DNA of 64,000 bases, taken from assembly GCF_015235415.1 (NCBI RefSeq), contig NZ_JADGLL010000016.1, positions 1 to 64,000 on the forward strand, in the 5' to 3' direction. Under the pieces are notes generated by a model, which saw nothing but the letters and a program-made list of their open reading frames with translations, searched no databases and had not been told where the DNA came from. The translations under genes were made by a program, and so were the position numbers. This document shows positions 32,430-39,569 of this stretch, in pieces. The stretch is from Microbacterium paludicola (GTDB lineage: Bacteria; Actinomycetota; Actinomycetes; Actinomycetales; Microbacteriaceae). Every line of letters starts with the position of its first letter. The first letter of the stretch is position 1.

Positions 32430-32906
32430 ATGACCACGACCGTGACCGCTGAGATCGATGTGGATGCACCGGTTTCCACCGTCTACAACCAGTGGACGCA
32501 GTTCGAGTCGTTCCCCGAGTATCTGGGCGCAGTGAAGTCGGTGCAGCAGATCGACGACGTCCGCACGCACTGGACCGTCAGCATCGCGGGAAAGGAAGAG
32601 GACTTCTACGCCGACATCGTGGATCAGGTTCCGGACAGCCACGTCGCTTGGCAGAGCACGGACGGTGCGCTGCATGCAGGCCGCGTCGAGTTCGAGCCCC
32701 ACGACGGGCAGACCCGCGTGAAGCTGCGCATGGAGTGGGAGCCGGAGGGCTTCATCGAGAAGGTGGGTGCCGCAGTCGGCATCGACGACGCGCAGGCGAA
32801 GATGGACCTGCAGCGTTTCAAGAAGTTCATCGAGGAGCGCGGCATCGAGACCGGGGACTGGCGCGGCGAGGTCCACGGACGGCAGGAGACGTCGCCCGAC
32901 ATGTGA
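32430..32906 (+). CDS. SRPBCC-fold protein (polyketide cyclase/dehydrase-like)
   Basis: 158 aa. Sequence TVTAEIDVDAPVSTVYNQWTQFESFPEYLGAVKSVQQID is the start of a START/SRPBCC hydrophobic-pocket fold, ending with a helix KMDLQRFKKFIEERG. Relatives in Actinobacteria are stress proteins of unknown ligand. GAGGAGG precedes the ATG and a TAGCGT -10 box lies at 32386-32391, with a TTCATG -35 box 17 nt ahead of it. Confidence 0.9.
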   Translation: MTTTVTAEIDVDAPVSTVYNQWTQFESFPEYLGAVKSVQQIDDVRTHWTVSIAGKEEDFYADIVDQVPDSHVAWQSTDGALHAGRVEFEPHDGQTRVKLRMEWEPEGFIEKVGAAVGIDDAQAKMDLQRFKKFIEERGIETGDWRGEVHGRQETSPDM

Positions 32907-33052
32907 CGAGCCGCGAGGCGAGGGGGGCGATCCGTGCAATTTGATCGATACTTGGCGATATCGGCACCAGTTTGACCGGATCGTTCGGCGCCCGCCTCTC
33001 TGAGTGGGTTGGGCGTGCTCCACGGTGGCGCGACTCGGGTATCGTCGCCACC

Positions 33053-33379
33053 GTGGGGCGATTCATTTATGGCGCGGCGGCCGACTCCGTCGACATCGAT
33101 GACCGGACGCTGGCGCATCTGCGCATCGTGGTGATGAACAAGCTGCGCCGCGGCGAGCCGTTCATGTACGACACCAAGCTGGGCGACGGCATCGGGCGGC
33201 GCAGCTTCTGGCTGCACCCGTCGATTCCGCTGCAGTTCCACTTCTCGGGTGGGCGTGCGCCGCGCATCAACCGCGCCTGGCTGGATGAGCTCATGAAGGC
33301 GGCGAGCGGGCCGAACGGCCTCACCGTCATGCCGGAGCCGCCGGACCCCGCGCAGGCGCCGCCGGCCGAGAACGCCTGA
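33053..33379 (+). CDS. DUF7882-type small protein (copy 1)
   Basis: 108 aa. GRFIYGAAADSVDIDDRTLAHLRIVVMNKLRRGEPF and SFWLHPSIPLQFHF are typical of the Microbacteriaceae-specific family sometimes labelled ATP-dependent DNA ligase by error. No catalytic motif is seen; function unknown. GTG 33053 is 7 nt behind TATCGT (33040-33045), a leaderless start that also matches the N-terminus of the second copy. The gene converges on that copy. Confidence 0.85.
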   Translation: MGRFIYGAAADSVDIDDRTLAHLRIVVMNKLRRGEPFMYDTKLGDGIGRRSFWLHPSIPLQFHFSGGRAPRINRAWLDELMKAASGPNGLTVMPEPPDPAQAPPAENA

Positions 33380-33393
33380 CGACCCCGGACGCA

Positions 33394-33433
33394 GAAGAAG
33401 TCCCCCTCCGCTGCGGTGGAGGGGGACTTCTTC
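33394..33433. terminator. Bidirectional terminator between the DUF7882 pair
   Basis: 16-bp perfect stem GAAGAAGTCCCCCTCC / GGAGGGGGACTTCTTC with an 8-nt loop; A-rich on one side and T-rich on the other. Confidence 0.9.
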
Positions 33434-33446
33434 GTGCCGGACAGGC

Positions 33447-33791
33447 TCAGGCGGCGGGCTCTTCGACCTGCTGGCCGCGGTCCTCCGACGACTCGACGTG
33501 CTCGGAGACGAGCGTGATGCCGCCCAGGGCGTTGGCGGAGTGCGCGAGCTCCTCGATCCACTCGCGGTTGAGCTCGGGCGTGACCGGCTCATCGAACTCG
33601 AAGCGCACCGGGATCGACGGGTGGAGCCAGATCGTGCTGCGGCCCTGGCCGTCCTCAGCGTGGTGCTGCCACGAGACGGTGAAGCTCTCCTGGCGGCGCA
33701 GCTTGGCGACGACGACCACCTTGAGGTGCGCGAGCGCGCGATCCGCGATGTGGATCGGGGTGGAGTCGGTGCCGTAGTGAAGGATGCCCAT
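33447..33791 (-). CDS. DUF7882-type small protein (copy 2)
   Basis: 114 aa paralogue of the gene at 33053: MGILHYGTDSTPIHIADRALAHLKVVV, RSTIWLHPSIPVRFEF, LNREWIEEL. The acidic tail differs. ATG 33791 is 6 nt behind TATCCT (33803-33798): leaderless. The two copies face each other, so their messages do not overlap past the shared terminator. Confidence 0.85.
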   Translation of the reverse strand: MGILHYGTDSTPIHIADRALAHLKVVVVAKLRRQESFTVSWQHHAEDGQGRSTIWLHPSIPVRFEFDEPVTPELNREWIEELAHSANALGGITLVSEHVESSEDRGQQVEEPAA

Positions 33792-33970
33792 GGCTGGAGG
33801 ATATCCGGGAACCTTTCGTGCGCAAAATAACTGGCTGCGGGCGGACACATACGCCCAGAGCGCACCCGTTGAGCGGGAGTCTGCGCCGGATCGTCGCCAC
33901 GATCGGCGGGCATAACGCGGTGTGACGTCGACCCTTCGGTGGCCACTGGGCCGCGGCTAGGCTGGCGCCC

Positions 33971-35077
33971 GTGACCGTGAACCCCCCGTACCGCGCCGAC
34001 ATCGTCGGCTCCTTCCTTCGTCCGGAGATCCTCAAGGCCGCACGCACCGACTTCGCCGAGGGCCGCATCGACGCGGCCGACCTGCGCGAGGTCGAGGACG
34101 CGCAGATCGCCGGGCTCGTGCGCAAGCAGGCCGACAGCGGCCTGGCTTTGGCCACCGACGGCGAGTTCCGCCGGTCGTGGTGGCACTTCGACTTCTTCGA
34201 CGGCCTCGAGGGCGTGTCGATCGTCGACACCGACCACGGCCTGCCGTTCCAGGGAGTGCAGACGCGCCAGAAGGCGGTGCAGGTCAACGGCCGCATCGGC
34301 TTCGGCGAGCACCCGCACGTCGACCACTTCCGCGCGCTGCTGCCGCTGGCCCAAGCGGCGGGCGTGCAGGCGAAGGCGACGATCCCCTCGCCCACGGTGC
34401 TCGACTTCCGCGTCGAGCCGCAGAACATCGTCGGCGGCTACGGCAGCCGCGACGAGTACGTCGACGACCTCGTCGAGGCGTACCGGGGCGCGGTGCGCGC
34501 CTTCTACGACGCCGGCGGTCGCTACCTGCAGTTCGACGACACCGCGTGGGCGTACCTGTGCAGCGACGTCGAGCTCGAGCGGGCCCGCACCGAGCGCGAC
34601 ATCCAGACCGACGGCCTCGGCGAGCGATACGCGTCGATCCTCAACCGCGTGCTTGAGGGAAAGCCCGACGACCTGACCGTGACGACGCACATCTGTCGTG
34701 GCAACTTCCGCTCGACCTGGATCTCGTCGGGGGGCTACGAGCCGATCGCCGAGCAGCTGTTCGGCGTCGCCTACGACGGGTTCTTCCTCGAGTTCGACGA
34801 CGACCGCTCGGGCGGGTTCGAGCCGCTGCGCTTCCTGCCGAAGGGCGAGCAGACGGTCGTGCTCGGCCTCGTCACCACCAAGAGCGGCGCCCTCGAGGAC
34901 GTCGACGCGGTCAAGCGTCGCATCGACGAGGCCGCCACCTTCGCCCCGCTCGAGCAGCTGGCGCTCAGCCCCCAGTGCGGCTTCGCGTCCACCGAGGAGG
35001 GGAACGTCCTCACCGAGGACGAGCAGTGGGCGAAGATCCGCGAGGTCGTGGATATCGCAGGATCTGTCTGGAAGTAG
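33971..35077 (+). CDS. Core-type cobalamin-independent methionine synthase (MetE C-terminal-like)
   Basis: 368 aa TIM barrel equal to the catalytic half of MetE. Zinc ligands can be placed at HICRGN (His, Cys), the following FFLEFD Glu, and SPQCGF Cys; the N-terminus IVGSFLRP is typical of the YxjG/YxjH group. It moves a methyl group to homocysteine or a related thiol, possibly from a non-folate donor, since the N-terminal MetE domain is absent. GTG 33971 is 7 nt behind TAGGCT (33958-33963): leaderless. Confidence 0.88.
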   Translation: MTVNPPYRADIVGSFLRPEILKAARTDFAEGRIDAADLREVEDAQIAGLVRKQADSGLALATDGEFRRSWWHFDFFDGLEGVSIVDTDHGLPFQGVQTRQKAVQVNGRIGFGEHPHVDHFRALLPLAQAAGVQAKATIPSPTVLDFRVEPQNIVGGYGSRDEYVDDLVEAYRGAVRAFYDAGGRYLQFDDTAWAYLCSDVELERARTERDIQTDGLGERYASILNRVLEGKPDDLTVTTHICRGNFRSTWISSGGYEPIAEQLFGVAYDGFFLEFDDDRSGGFEPLRFLPKGEQTVVLGLVTTKSGALEDVDAVKRRIDEAATFAPLEQLALSPQCGFASTEEGNVLTEDEQWAKIREVVDIAGSVWK

Positions 35078-35087
35078 TGCCCCCTCT

Positions 35088-35118
35088 GTTCGTTGAGCGA
35101 GCGAAGCGAGTCGAAACG
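35088..35118. repeat. REP-like element
   Basis: TTCGTTGAGCGAGCGAAGCGAGTCGAAACGG (shown in two parts in the notes: TTCGTTGAGCGAGCG and AAGCGAGTCGAAACGG), directly behind the methionine synthase stop. Same family as those at 46389, 56301 and 62361. Confidence 0.7.
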
Positions 35119-35143
35119 GCCCGGACTTCCTGCGGCGGCAAAG

Positions 35144-35179
35144 AGATCGGCCCCTCTCGGTGATGAGAGGGGCCGATCT
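35144..35179. terminator. Terminator behind the methionine synthase and ABC permease genes
   Basis: 15-bp perfect stem AGATCGGCCCCTCTC / GAGAGGGGCCGATCT, loop GGTGAT. From 35180 to 35369 no gene is seen, only GAGCGAAGCGAGCG-type repeat fragments. Confidence 0.85.
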
Positions 35180-35369
35180 GGTTGAGGGGCACTGACCCCC
35201 TTGCGAGCGAAGCGAGCGTGGAGCGGAGCGACTGCCGACCAACTCGACAACGTGACCGATCGTCCGGGATGGAGCGGTAGCGACAGCCCGCGATCGAGAG
35301 TCCCGGCGCGGAGCGTCGGGCGAACGATCGCGCACGTACGATGCACTACCCCGCGAAGAGGGATCACAC

Positions 35370-36134
35370 TCAGCGGATCTTCGTGCGGTAGATCAGGATC
35401 GCCCCGATGTACGCCGCGATCAGGATGCCGACCATCCAGGCGAGCGCGATCCAGATCTCACCGCCGACGGGCTGCTGCGAGAACAGCGCGCGGATGGTGT
35501 TCACGATCGACGTCACCGGCTGGTGCTCGGCGAACCAGGCAACCGGGCCCGGCATCGAGTCGGTCGGTGCGAACGCCGAGCTGATGAACGGCAGGAAGAT
35601 CAGCGGGTAGCTGAACGCGCTCGCCCCGTCGACGGTCTTCGCCGACAGGCCGGCGATCACGGCGATCCAGGTCAGCGCCAGGGTGAACAGCGCCAGGATG
35701 CTGATCACGGCGAGCCAGGCGAGCGGACCGGCGCCCGTCCGGAAGCCCATCAGCAGCGCGACGCCGATCACCAGGGCCACGGCGATGAGGTTCGCGACGA
35801 GCGAGGTGAGCACGTGGGCCCACAGCACGCTCGAACGCGAGATCGGCATCGACTGGAACCGCTCGAACAGGCCGCCCTGCATGTCGAGGAAGAGTCGGTA
35901 CGCCGTGTAGGCGATGCCCGACGCCACCGTGATGAGCAGGATGCCCGGGAGCATGAAGTCGAGGTACGACCGGTCTGTTCCCGTGTTGATCGCGCCGCCG
36001 AACACGTACACGAACAGCAGCATCAGCGCGATGGGCGTGACCGCCGTCGTGATGATCGTGTCGGGACTGCGCAGGATGTGCCGCAGCGAGCGGCCGGTGA
36101 GGACGCCGGTGTCGGCGAGGGCGAGAGTTGTCAT
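35370..36134 (-). CDS. ABC-2 type exporter permease (DrrB-like)
   Basis: 254 aa with six transmembrane helices; the FERFQSMPISRSSVLWAHVLTSL stretch after helix 2 is typical of ABC-2 drug/antibiotic exporter permeases. It overlaps the ATPase gene by ATGA (36131-36134) and would form the pore of the pair. Likely substrate: a hydrophobic drug or antibiotic. Confidence 0.92.
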   Translation of the reverse strand: MTTLALADTGVLTGRSLRHILRSPDTIITTAVTPIALMLLFVYVFGGAINTGTDRSYLDFMLPGILLITVASGIAYTAYRLFLDMQGGLFERFQSMPISRSSVLWAHVLTSLVANLIAVALVIGVALLMGFRTGAGPLAWLAVISILALFTLALTWIAVIAGLSAKTVDGASAFSYPLIFLPFISSAFAPTDSMPGPVAWFAEHQPVTSIVNTIRALFSQQPVGGEIWIALAWMVGILIAAYIGAILIYRTKIR

Positions 36135-36946
36135 CGGCTTGCCTTTCGTGTCGTTGCCGCCTCGGCGGCGTCGGTCTCGGCGGGCTCCCCGACGAGGGCG
36201 AGGAAGACGTCCTCGAGCGACGGCTCCTTCTCGACGAGCACGGGCTCGCCGCCCGCAGGCAGCAGCTTCTTGAGCTCGGCGAGGGTGCCGTTCTGGATGA
36301 TCGTCCCCTTGTGCAGGATCGCGATCCGGTCGGCGAGCTGCTCCGCCTCGTCGAGGTACTGCGTCGTCAGCAGCACGGTGGTGCCGCCCTGGGCGAGCTG
36401 CTTCACGGTGTCCCACACCTCGATGCGCGCCTGGGGGTCGAGCCCGGTGGTGGGCTCGTCGAGGAAGATGATCGATGGGTCGCCGATCAGGCTCATCGCG
36501 ATGTCGAGCCGCCGACGCATGCCGCCGGAGTAGGTGCCCGCCTTGCGGCTACCGGCCTCGGTCAGCGAGAACCGGGCGAGCAGCTCATCCGCGACCGCGC
36601 CGGGGTTCTTGAGGTGGCGCAGCTGAGCGATGAGCACGAGGTTCTCGCGGCCGGTGAGCACCTCGTCGACCGCGGCGAACTGCCCGGTGAGGCTGATCGC
36701 CTCGCGCACCTGGCCGGGCTGGGCGGCGACGTCGAAACCGCTGACGGTCGCGGTGCCGCCGTCGGCCTTCAGCAGCGTCGAGAGGATCCGCACGAGCGTC
36801 GTCTTGCCGGCGCCGTTCGATCCGAGCAGCGCGAAGATCGTGCCGGGCTGCACGTCGAAGTCGACGCCGCGCAGGACGTTCAGGTCCTTGAAGGACTTCT
36901 TCACTCCCTGCACCCGGATGGCGGGTTCGATGGTCGCGGTGGTCAT
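36131..36946 (-). CDS. ABC transporter ATP-binding protein (DrrA-like)
   Basis: 271 aa. Walker A GSNGAGKTT, Q-loop SLTGQF, signature YSGGMRRRLDIAM, Walker B IIFLDEPTTGLDP and a His switch. The C-terminal DrrA-type domain follows. GAGCAGGGATC before ATG 36946; starts with an ATGA overlap with the DUF1048 gene. The operon is PadR-DUF1048-ATPase-permease. Confidence 0.95.
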   Translation of the reverse strand: MTTATIEPAIRVQGVKKSFKDLNVLRGVDFDVQPGTIFALLGSNGAGKTTLVRILSTLLKADGGTATVSGFDVAAQPGQVREAISLTGQFAAVDEVLTGRENLVLIAQLRHLKNPGAVADELLARFSLTEAGSRKAGTYSGGMRRRLDIAMSLIGDPSIIFLDEPTTGLDPQARIEVWDTVKQLAQGGTTVLLTTQYLDEAEQLADRIAILHKGTIIQNGTLAELKKLLPAGGEPVLVEKEPSLEDVFLALVGEPAETDAAEAATTRKASR

Positions 36947-37310
36947 GATCCCTGCTCCTTCGCTGCGTCGTCCATCGCCTTCTGCAGGCGGGCGCGCTCC
37001 TTGTCGATCCATCGCTTCCCGCCGTAGGCGAGCGTGAAGGTCTCGGCGAAGTCGACGGGGTCGTCGCCGACGATGTCGGCCACCGGCGTGCCGTGACGGC
37101 CGCGCGCTCCCACATGTCGACGAGGTCGCCGAGCATCCGGACCATCGTGTCGCCGTCCTCGACGCCGCCCTGGTACAGGAAGTACCGGTGCATCGCCTTC
37201 GCCGCGGCGGCGTAGGGCGCCGGCAGCGCTTCCATGCGGGCGACGTTCTGCTTGTACTGCTTCTTCTGCTCGAGCGATCCGGTGAGGATCTCGATCCACT
37301 TGAGTGCCAT
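36943..37310 (-). pseudogene. DUF1048-family protein, frameshifted
   Basis: Residues 1-71 (MALKWIEILTGSLEQKKQYKQ...DMWERAAVT) and a second-frame piece (GTPVADIVGDDPVDFAETFTLAY...KEQGS) make one DUF1048 protein, the usual companion of PadR-ABC exporter operons. They meet at 37092-37097; one extra base in the run (ACGGGCACG instead of ACGGCACG on the minus strand) restores the frame. The stop overlaps the ATPase start by ATGA, which supports the second frame as native. Confidence 0.85.
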
Positions 37311-37319
37311 GTCGGTTCC

Positions 37320-37667
37320 TTACTTGTTGGTCGTGTCGTCGGTGGTGGGGTGGGGCAGCCGCTCGATGCGGCCGGCCAGGGCGCTCCAGGTCTCCCAGAA
37401 CTCGGCGAGCTGCGCGCGTCCTGCGGCGTTGAGCGAGAACACCTTGCGGGGCGGGCCCTTCTCGGACGGCACCTTCTCGACGCCGACCAGGCCCTTCTGT
37501 TCGATGCGCACGAGGAGGGCGTAGATCGTGCCCTCCGCGATGTCGGAGAACCCGCGGTCGCGGAGCTCGGCGGTGATCTCGTAGCCGTACGCGGATCGTT
37601 CGGCCAGGATCGCCAGGACGATGCCCTCGAGAGTGCCCTTGAGCATCTCGGTCATCTGATTTCCCAT
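37320..37667 (-). CDS. PadR-family transcriptional regulator
   Basis: 115 aa. Winged helix with MLKGTLEGIVLAILAERSAYGYEITAEL and the wing FSDIAEGTIYALLVRIEQKGLV, then a short dimer helix (FWETWSALAGRIERL). PadR proteins repress the exporter operon that they precede. Palindromes at 37685-37752 are the likely operators. It is 9 nt from the DUF1048 gene. Confidence 0.93.
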   Translation of the reverse strand: MGNQMTEMLKGTLEGIVLAILAERSAYGYEITAELRDRGFSDIAEGTIYALLVRIEQKGLVGVEKVPSEKGPPRKVFSLNAAGRAQLAEFWETWSALAGRIERLPHPTTDDTTNK

Positions 37668-37684
37668 GTCGATCTCCCTCCTTC

Positions 37685-37752
37685 TACTCAGTGATGTTGA
37701 CTACCAGTAGAAAGTAACACTGAGTACCGGTACTTGGCAACACTGAATACCG
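37685..37752. promoter_or_regulatory. PadR operator region
   Basis: An inverted TACTCAGTG (37685) / CACTGAGTA (37718), a perfect AGTACCGGTACT (37723-37734) and a repeated AACACTGARTACC (37717, 37740) crowd the AT-rich leader of the PadR gene. Confidence 0.7.
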
Positions 37753-37789
37753 ACTTCTTCTCGGATGCGATCCGCGTAGCGTTGAGGGG

Positions 37790-38272
37790 GTGACGGACGA
37801 CATCCGGACCCTCCTCGCCGACGCCCGGTCCCGGCTCGCGGGCGCCCCGAGGGAGGCGCTCGGCGAGATCGCCGAACCCGGTCGCCTCCGGGCGCTGCTC
37901 GGATCCGGTCCGCGGATCGTGCGCGCCGGATCCGTCTGGCGCGTCGGCGTGCTGCTCATCGGCGACGACGCGGTGTTCGAGGAGGGCGAGGTGCTGCGCG
38001 CCGTGGACCCCGGCCGCCGCGGCTACGTGGCCGAGTCGGCGCGGCGCCGGGCCGAACTGCGGGCGATGGCCGTGCGCGGCGGCTTCGACCCGGGGGAGAC
38101 GGTGCACATCGGCTGGCGGCGCCTCGACCTCGACCTCCCGGCGGACGGCCCGCTGGTGCTCGACGGGCCCGAGCCGCTGATCCGCTGGGCGCCCGGTGGC
38201 GCGCTCATGCCCCTCGCCTCGTACCTCTCCGAGCGCATCGGCCTGCTGCTCGACCCACCCGGCGGCGCCTAG
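37790..38272 (+). CDS. Hypothetical protein (160 aa)
   Basis: 160 aa soluble protein, divergent from PadR. It has an Ala/Arg-rich helical first half and a beta-like second half (RVGVLLIGDDAVFEEGEVLRAV, VHIGWRRLDLDLP). No family recognised. GTG 37790 is 7 nt behind TAGCGT (37777-37782): leaderless. The promoter lies just beyond the PadR operators, so PadR may influence it. Confidence 0.75.
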   Translation: MTDDIRTLLADARSRLAGAPREALGEIAEPGRLRALLGSGPRIVRAGSVWRVGVLLIGDDAVFEEGEVLRAVDPGRRGYVAESARRRAELRAMAVRGGFDPGETVHIGWRRLDLDLPADGPLVLDGPEPLIRWAPGGALMPLASYLSERIGLLLDPPGGA

Positions 38273-38300
38273 CGCCGGGTGCCGCGCAGAGGTGCGCGGG

Positions 38301-39014
38301 TCAGCGGGAGGAGTTCGACGTGCGGCCGCGCACGATGCCGACGAACGCGTCGACGTCGGGGGTCGTGCGGTCGGCGTGCCACGCGAGTGCGACGGTCGAA
38401 GCGGGCGCGCCGCGCAGCGGGCGGTAGGTGATGTCGCGACGGTGATGGAGCCGCGCGAGCGACATCGGCACGATCACGATTCCCACGCCGGCGGCGACCG
38501 TGGCGATCGCGTCGGCGGTGGTCTCGGGCGGCTCGAAGCGCGGGGCCTCGGTGCCCGGCAGCGGGATCGGCCCCAGCACGTCGTCGCGCGGGACGATCAC
38601 GACCTCGCCGGCGAGGTCATCCGGATCCAGCTCGTCGGCGGCCGTGAGCGCGGAGTCGATCGATGCGACGACCACCGCGGTCTCGTCGTACAGGCGGATG
38701 ACGTGAAGATCCTGCGGATCGATCGGCAGCCGGATGAGCGCCGCGTCCACGTCGCCGGTGTCGATCGGCTCGCGCTGCGTCGCCACCTCGAGGGGGACGA
38801 GCTCGAGCGTCACGTGGGGAAGGCGCTCACGCCAGCGGTCGATCCACTTGCCGGGCGTGGCCCCGGGCACCACGCCGAGGCGGAAGGTGCGCGGCGGTTC
38901 GGGCGCCGGAGGCTGCTCCCGAGGGGCCCGATCCCGCTTCGGGGCGGCCTGCTTCCGGGGCGCGCGCTGAGGGGTGCCGGTGCGTCGTGCGCCGCCGCGT
39001 CCGGTGTGAGCCAT
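38301..39014 (-). CDS. LysR-type substrate-binding domain protein without HTH
   Basis: 237 aa. Residues 1-42 are Arg, Lys, Pro and Ala rich and disordered; residues 43-235 match the periplasmic-binding-like effector domain of LysR regulators (TFRLGVVPGATPGKWI, DVDAALIRLP, AAGVGIVIVPMSLARLHHR). The HTH is missing, and no signal peptide is seen. ATG 39014 is 6 nt behind TAATCT (39026-39021): leaderless, so the protein is not a fragment. The basic tail may bind nucleic acid or a partner. Confidence 0.85.
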   Translation of the reverse strand: MAHTGRGGARRTGTPQRAPRKQAAPKRDRAPREQPPAPEPPRTFRLGVVPGATPGKWIDRWRERLPHVTLELVPLEVATQREPIDTGDVDAALIRLPIDPQDLHVIRLYDETAVVVASIDSALTAADELDPDDLAGEVVIVPRDDVLGPIPLPGTEAPRFEPPETTADAIATVAAGVGIVIVPMSLARLHHRRDITYRPLRGAPASTVALAWHADRTTPDVDAFVGIVRGRTSNSSR

Positions 39015-39142
39015 GGCGCCAGATTATTACGCGACTTTGGGCGGGTAATCCTCCCCTCCCGGAAGCCCGCCGTTCGGGTGTGCCGATGGCTAAGGTTTCC
39101 GCAGGGAGCGCCGCGCTCCACCACTGATCGGGAGGGATCACC

Positions 39143-39418
39143 ATGGGCATCGCTGACTGGGCGAAGGACGCGTTCGAGAACGCGAAGGACGTCGCCGCCG
39201 AGGCCGTCGACAACGTCAAGGAGTTCGCCGCGGACGCGACGGAGAACGTCAAGGAGTTCGCCGCGGACGCGACGGAGAACGTCAAGGAGTTCGCCGCCGA
39301 CGCGACCGAGAAGGTCCAGGATGTCGCCGCCGACGTCACGGACAAGGTCAAGGACGTCTTCGACGGCGACCAGCCGCAGGCCGCGTCCGTCGTGCCGGAG
39401 ACGCCGGCCGGCGCCTGA
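39143..39418 (+). CDS. LEA-like hydrophilic repeat protein
   Basis: 91 aa, one amphipathic helix from about residue 5 to 72, built on an 11-residue unit ATENVKEFAAD repeated three times almost exactly; the DNA repeats every 33 bp (39217-39310). The pattern resembles group 3 LEA proteins that protect membranes and proteins during drying. The tail is disordered. GGGAGGGAT precedes ATG 39143. Confidence 0.8.
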   Translation: MGIADWAKDAFENAKDVAAEAVDNVKEFAADATENVKEFAADATENVKEFAADATEKVQDVAADVTDKVKDVFDGDQPQAASVVPETPAGA

Positions 39419-39569
39419 TCCGCTGACCGGGACGGGGTCACGCCGCGAGGCGGACGGCCCCGTTCTGCGCGCAGAGCTCGGGTGCGCGCGCAGGTACGGT
39501 TGAACCGAGTTCCACCGGCACCGGCGATCGTGGACGATCGACCAGCCGACATCCATGCAAGGAGACACC

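Noticed and set aside
33053-33379. ATP-dependent DNA ligase annotation for the DUF7882 protein
   Set aside because: No KxDG or other ligase motif; the real ligase is at 10536.
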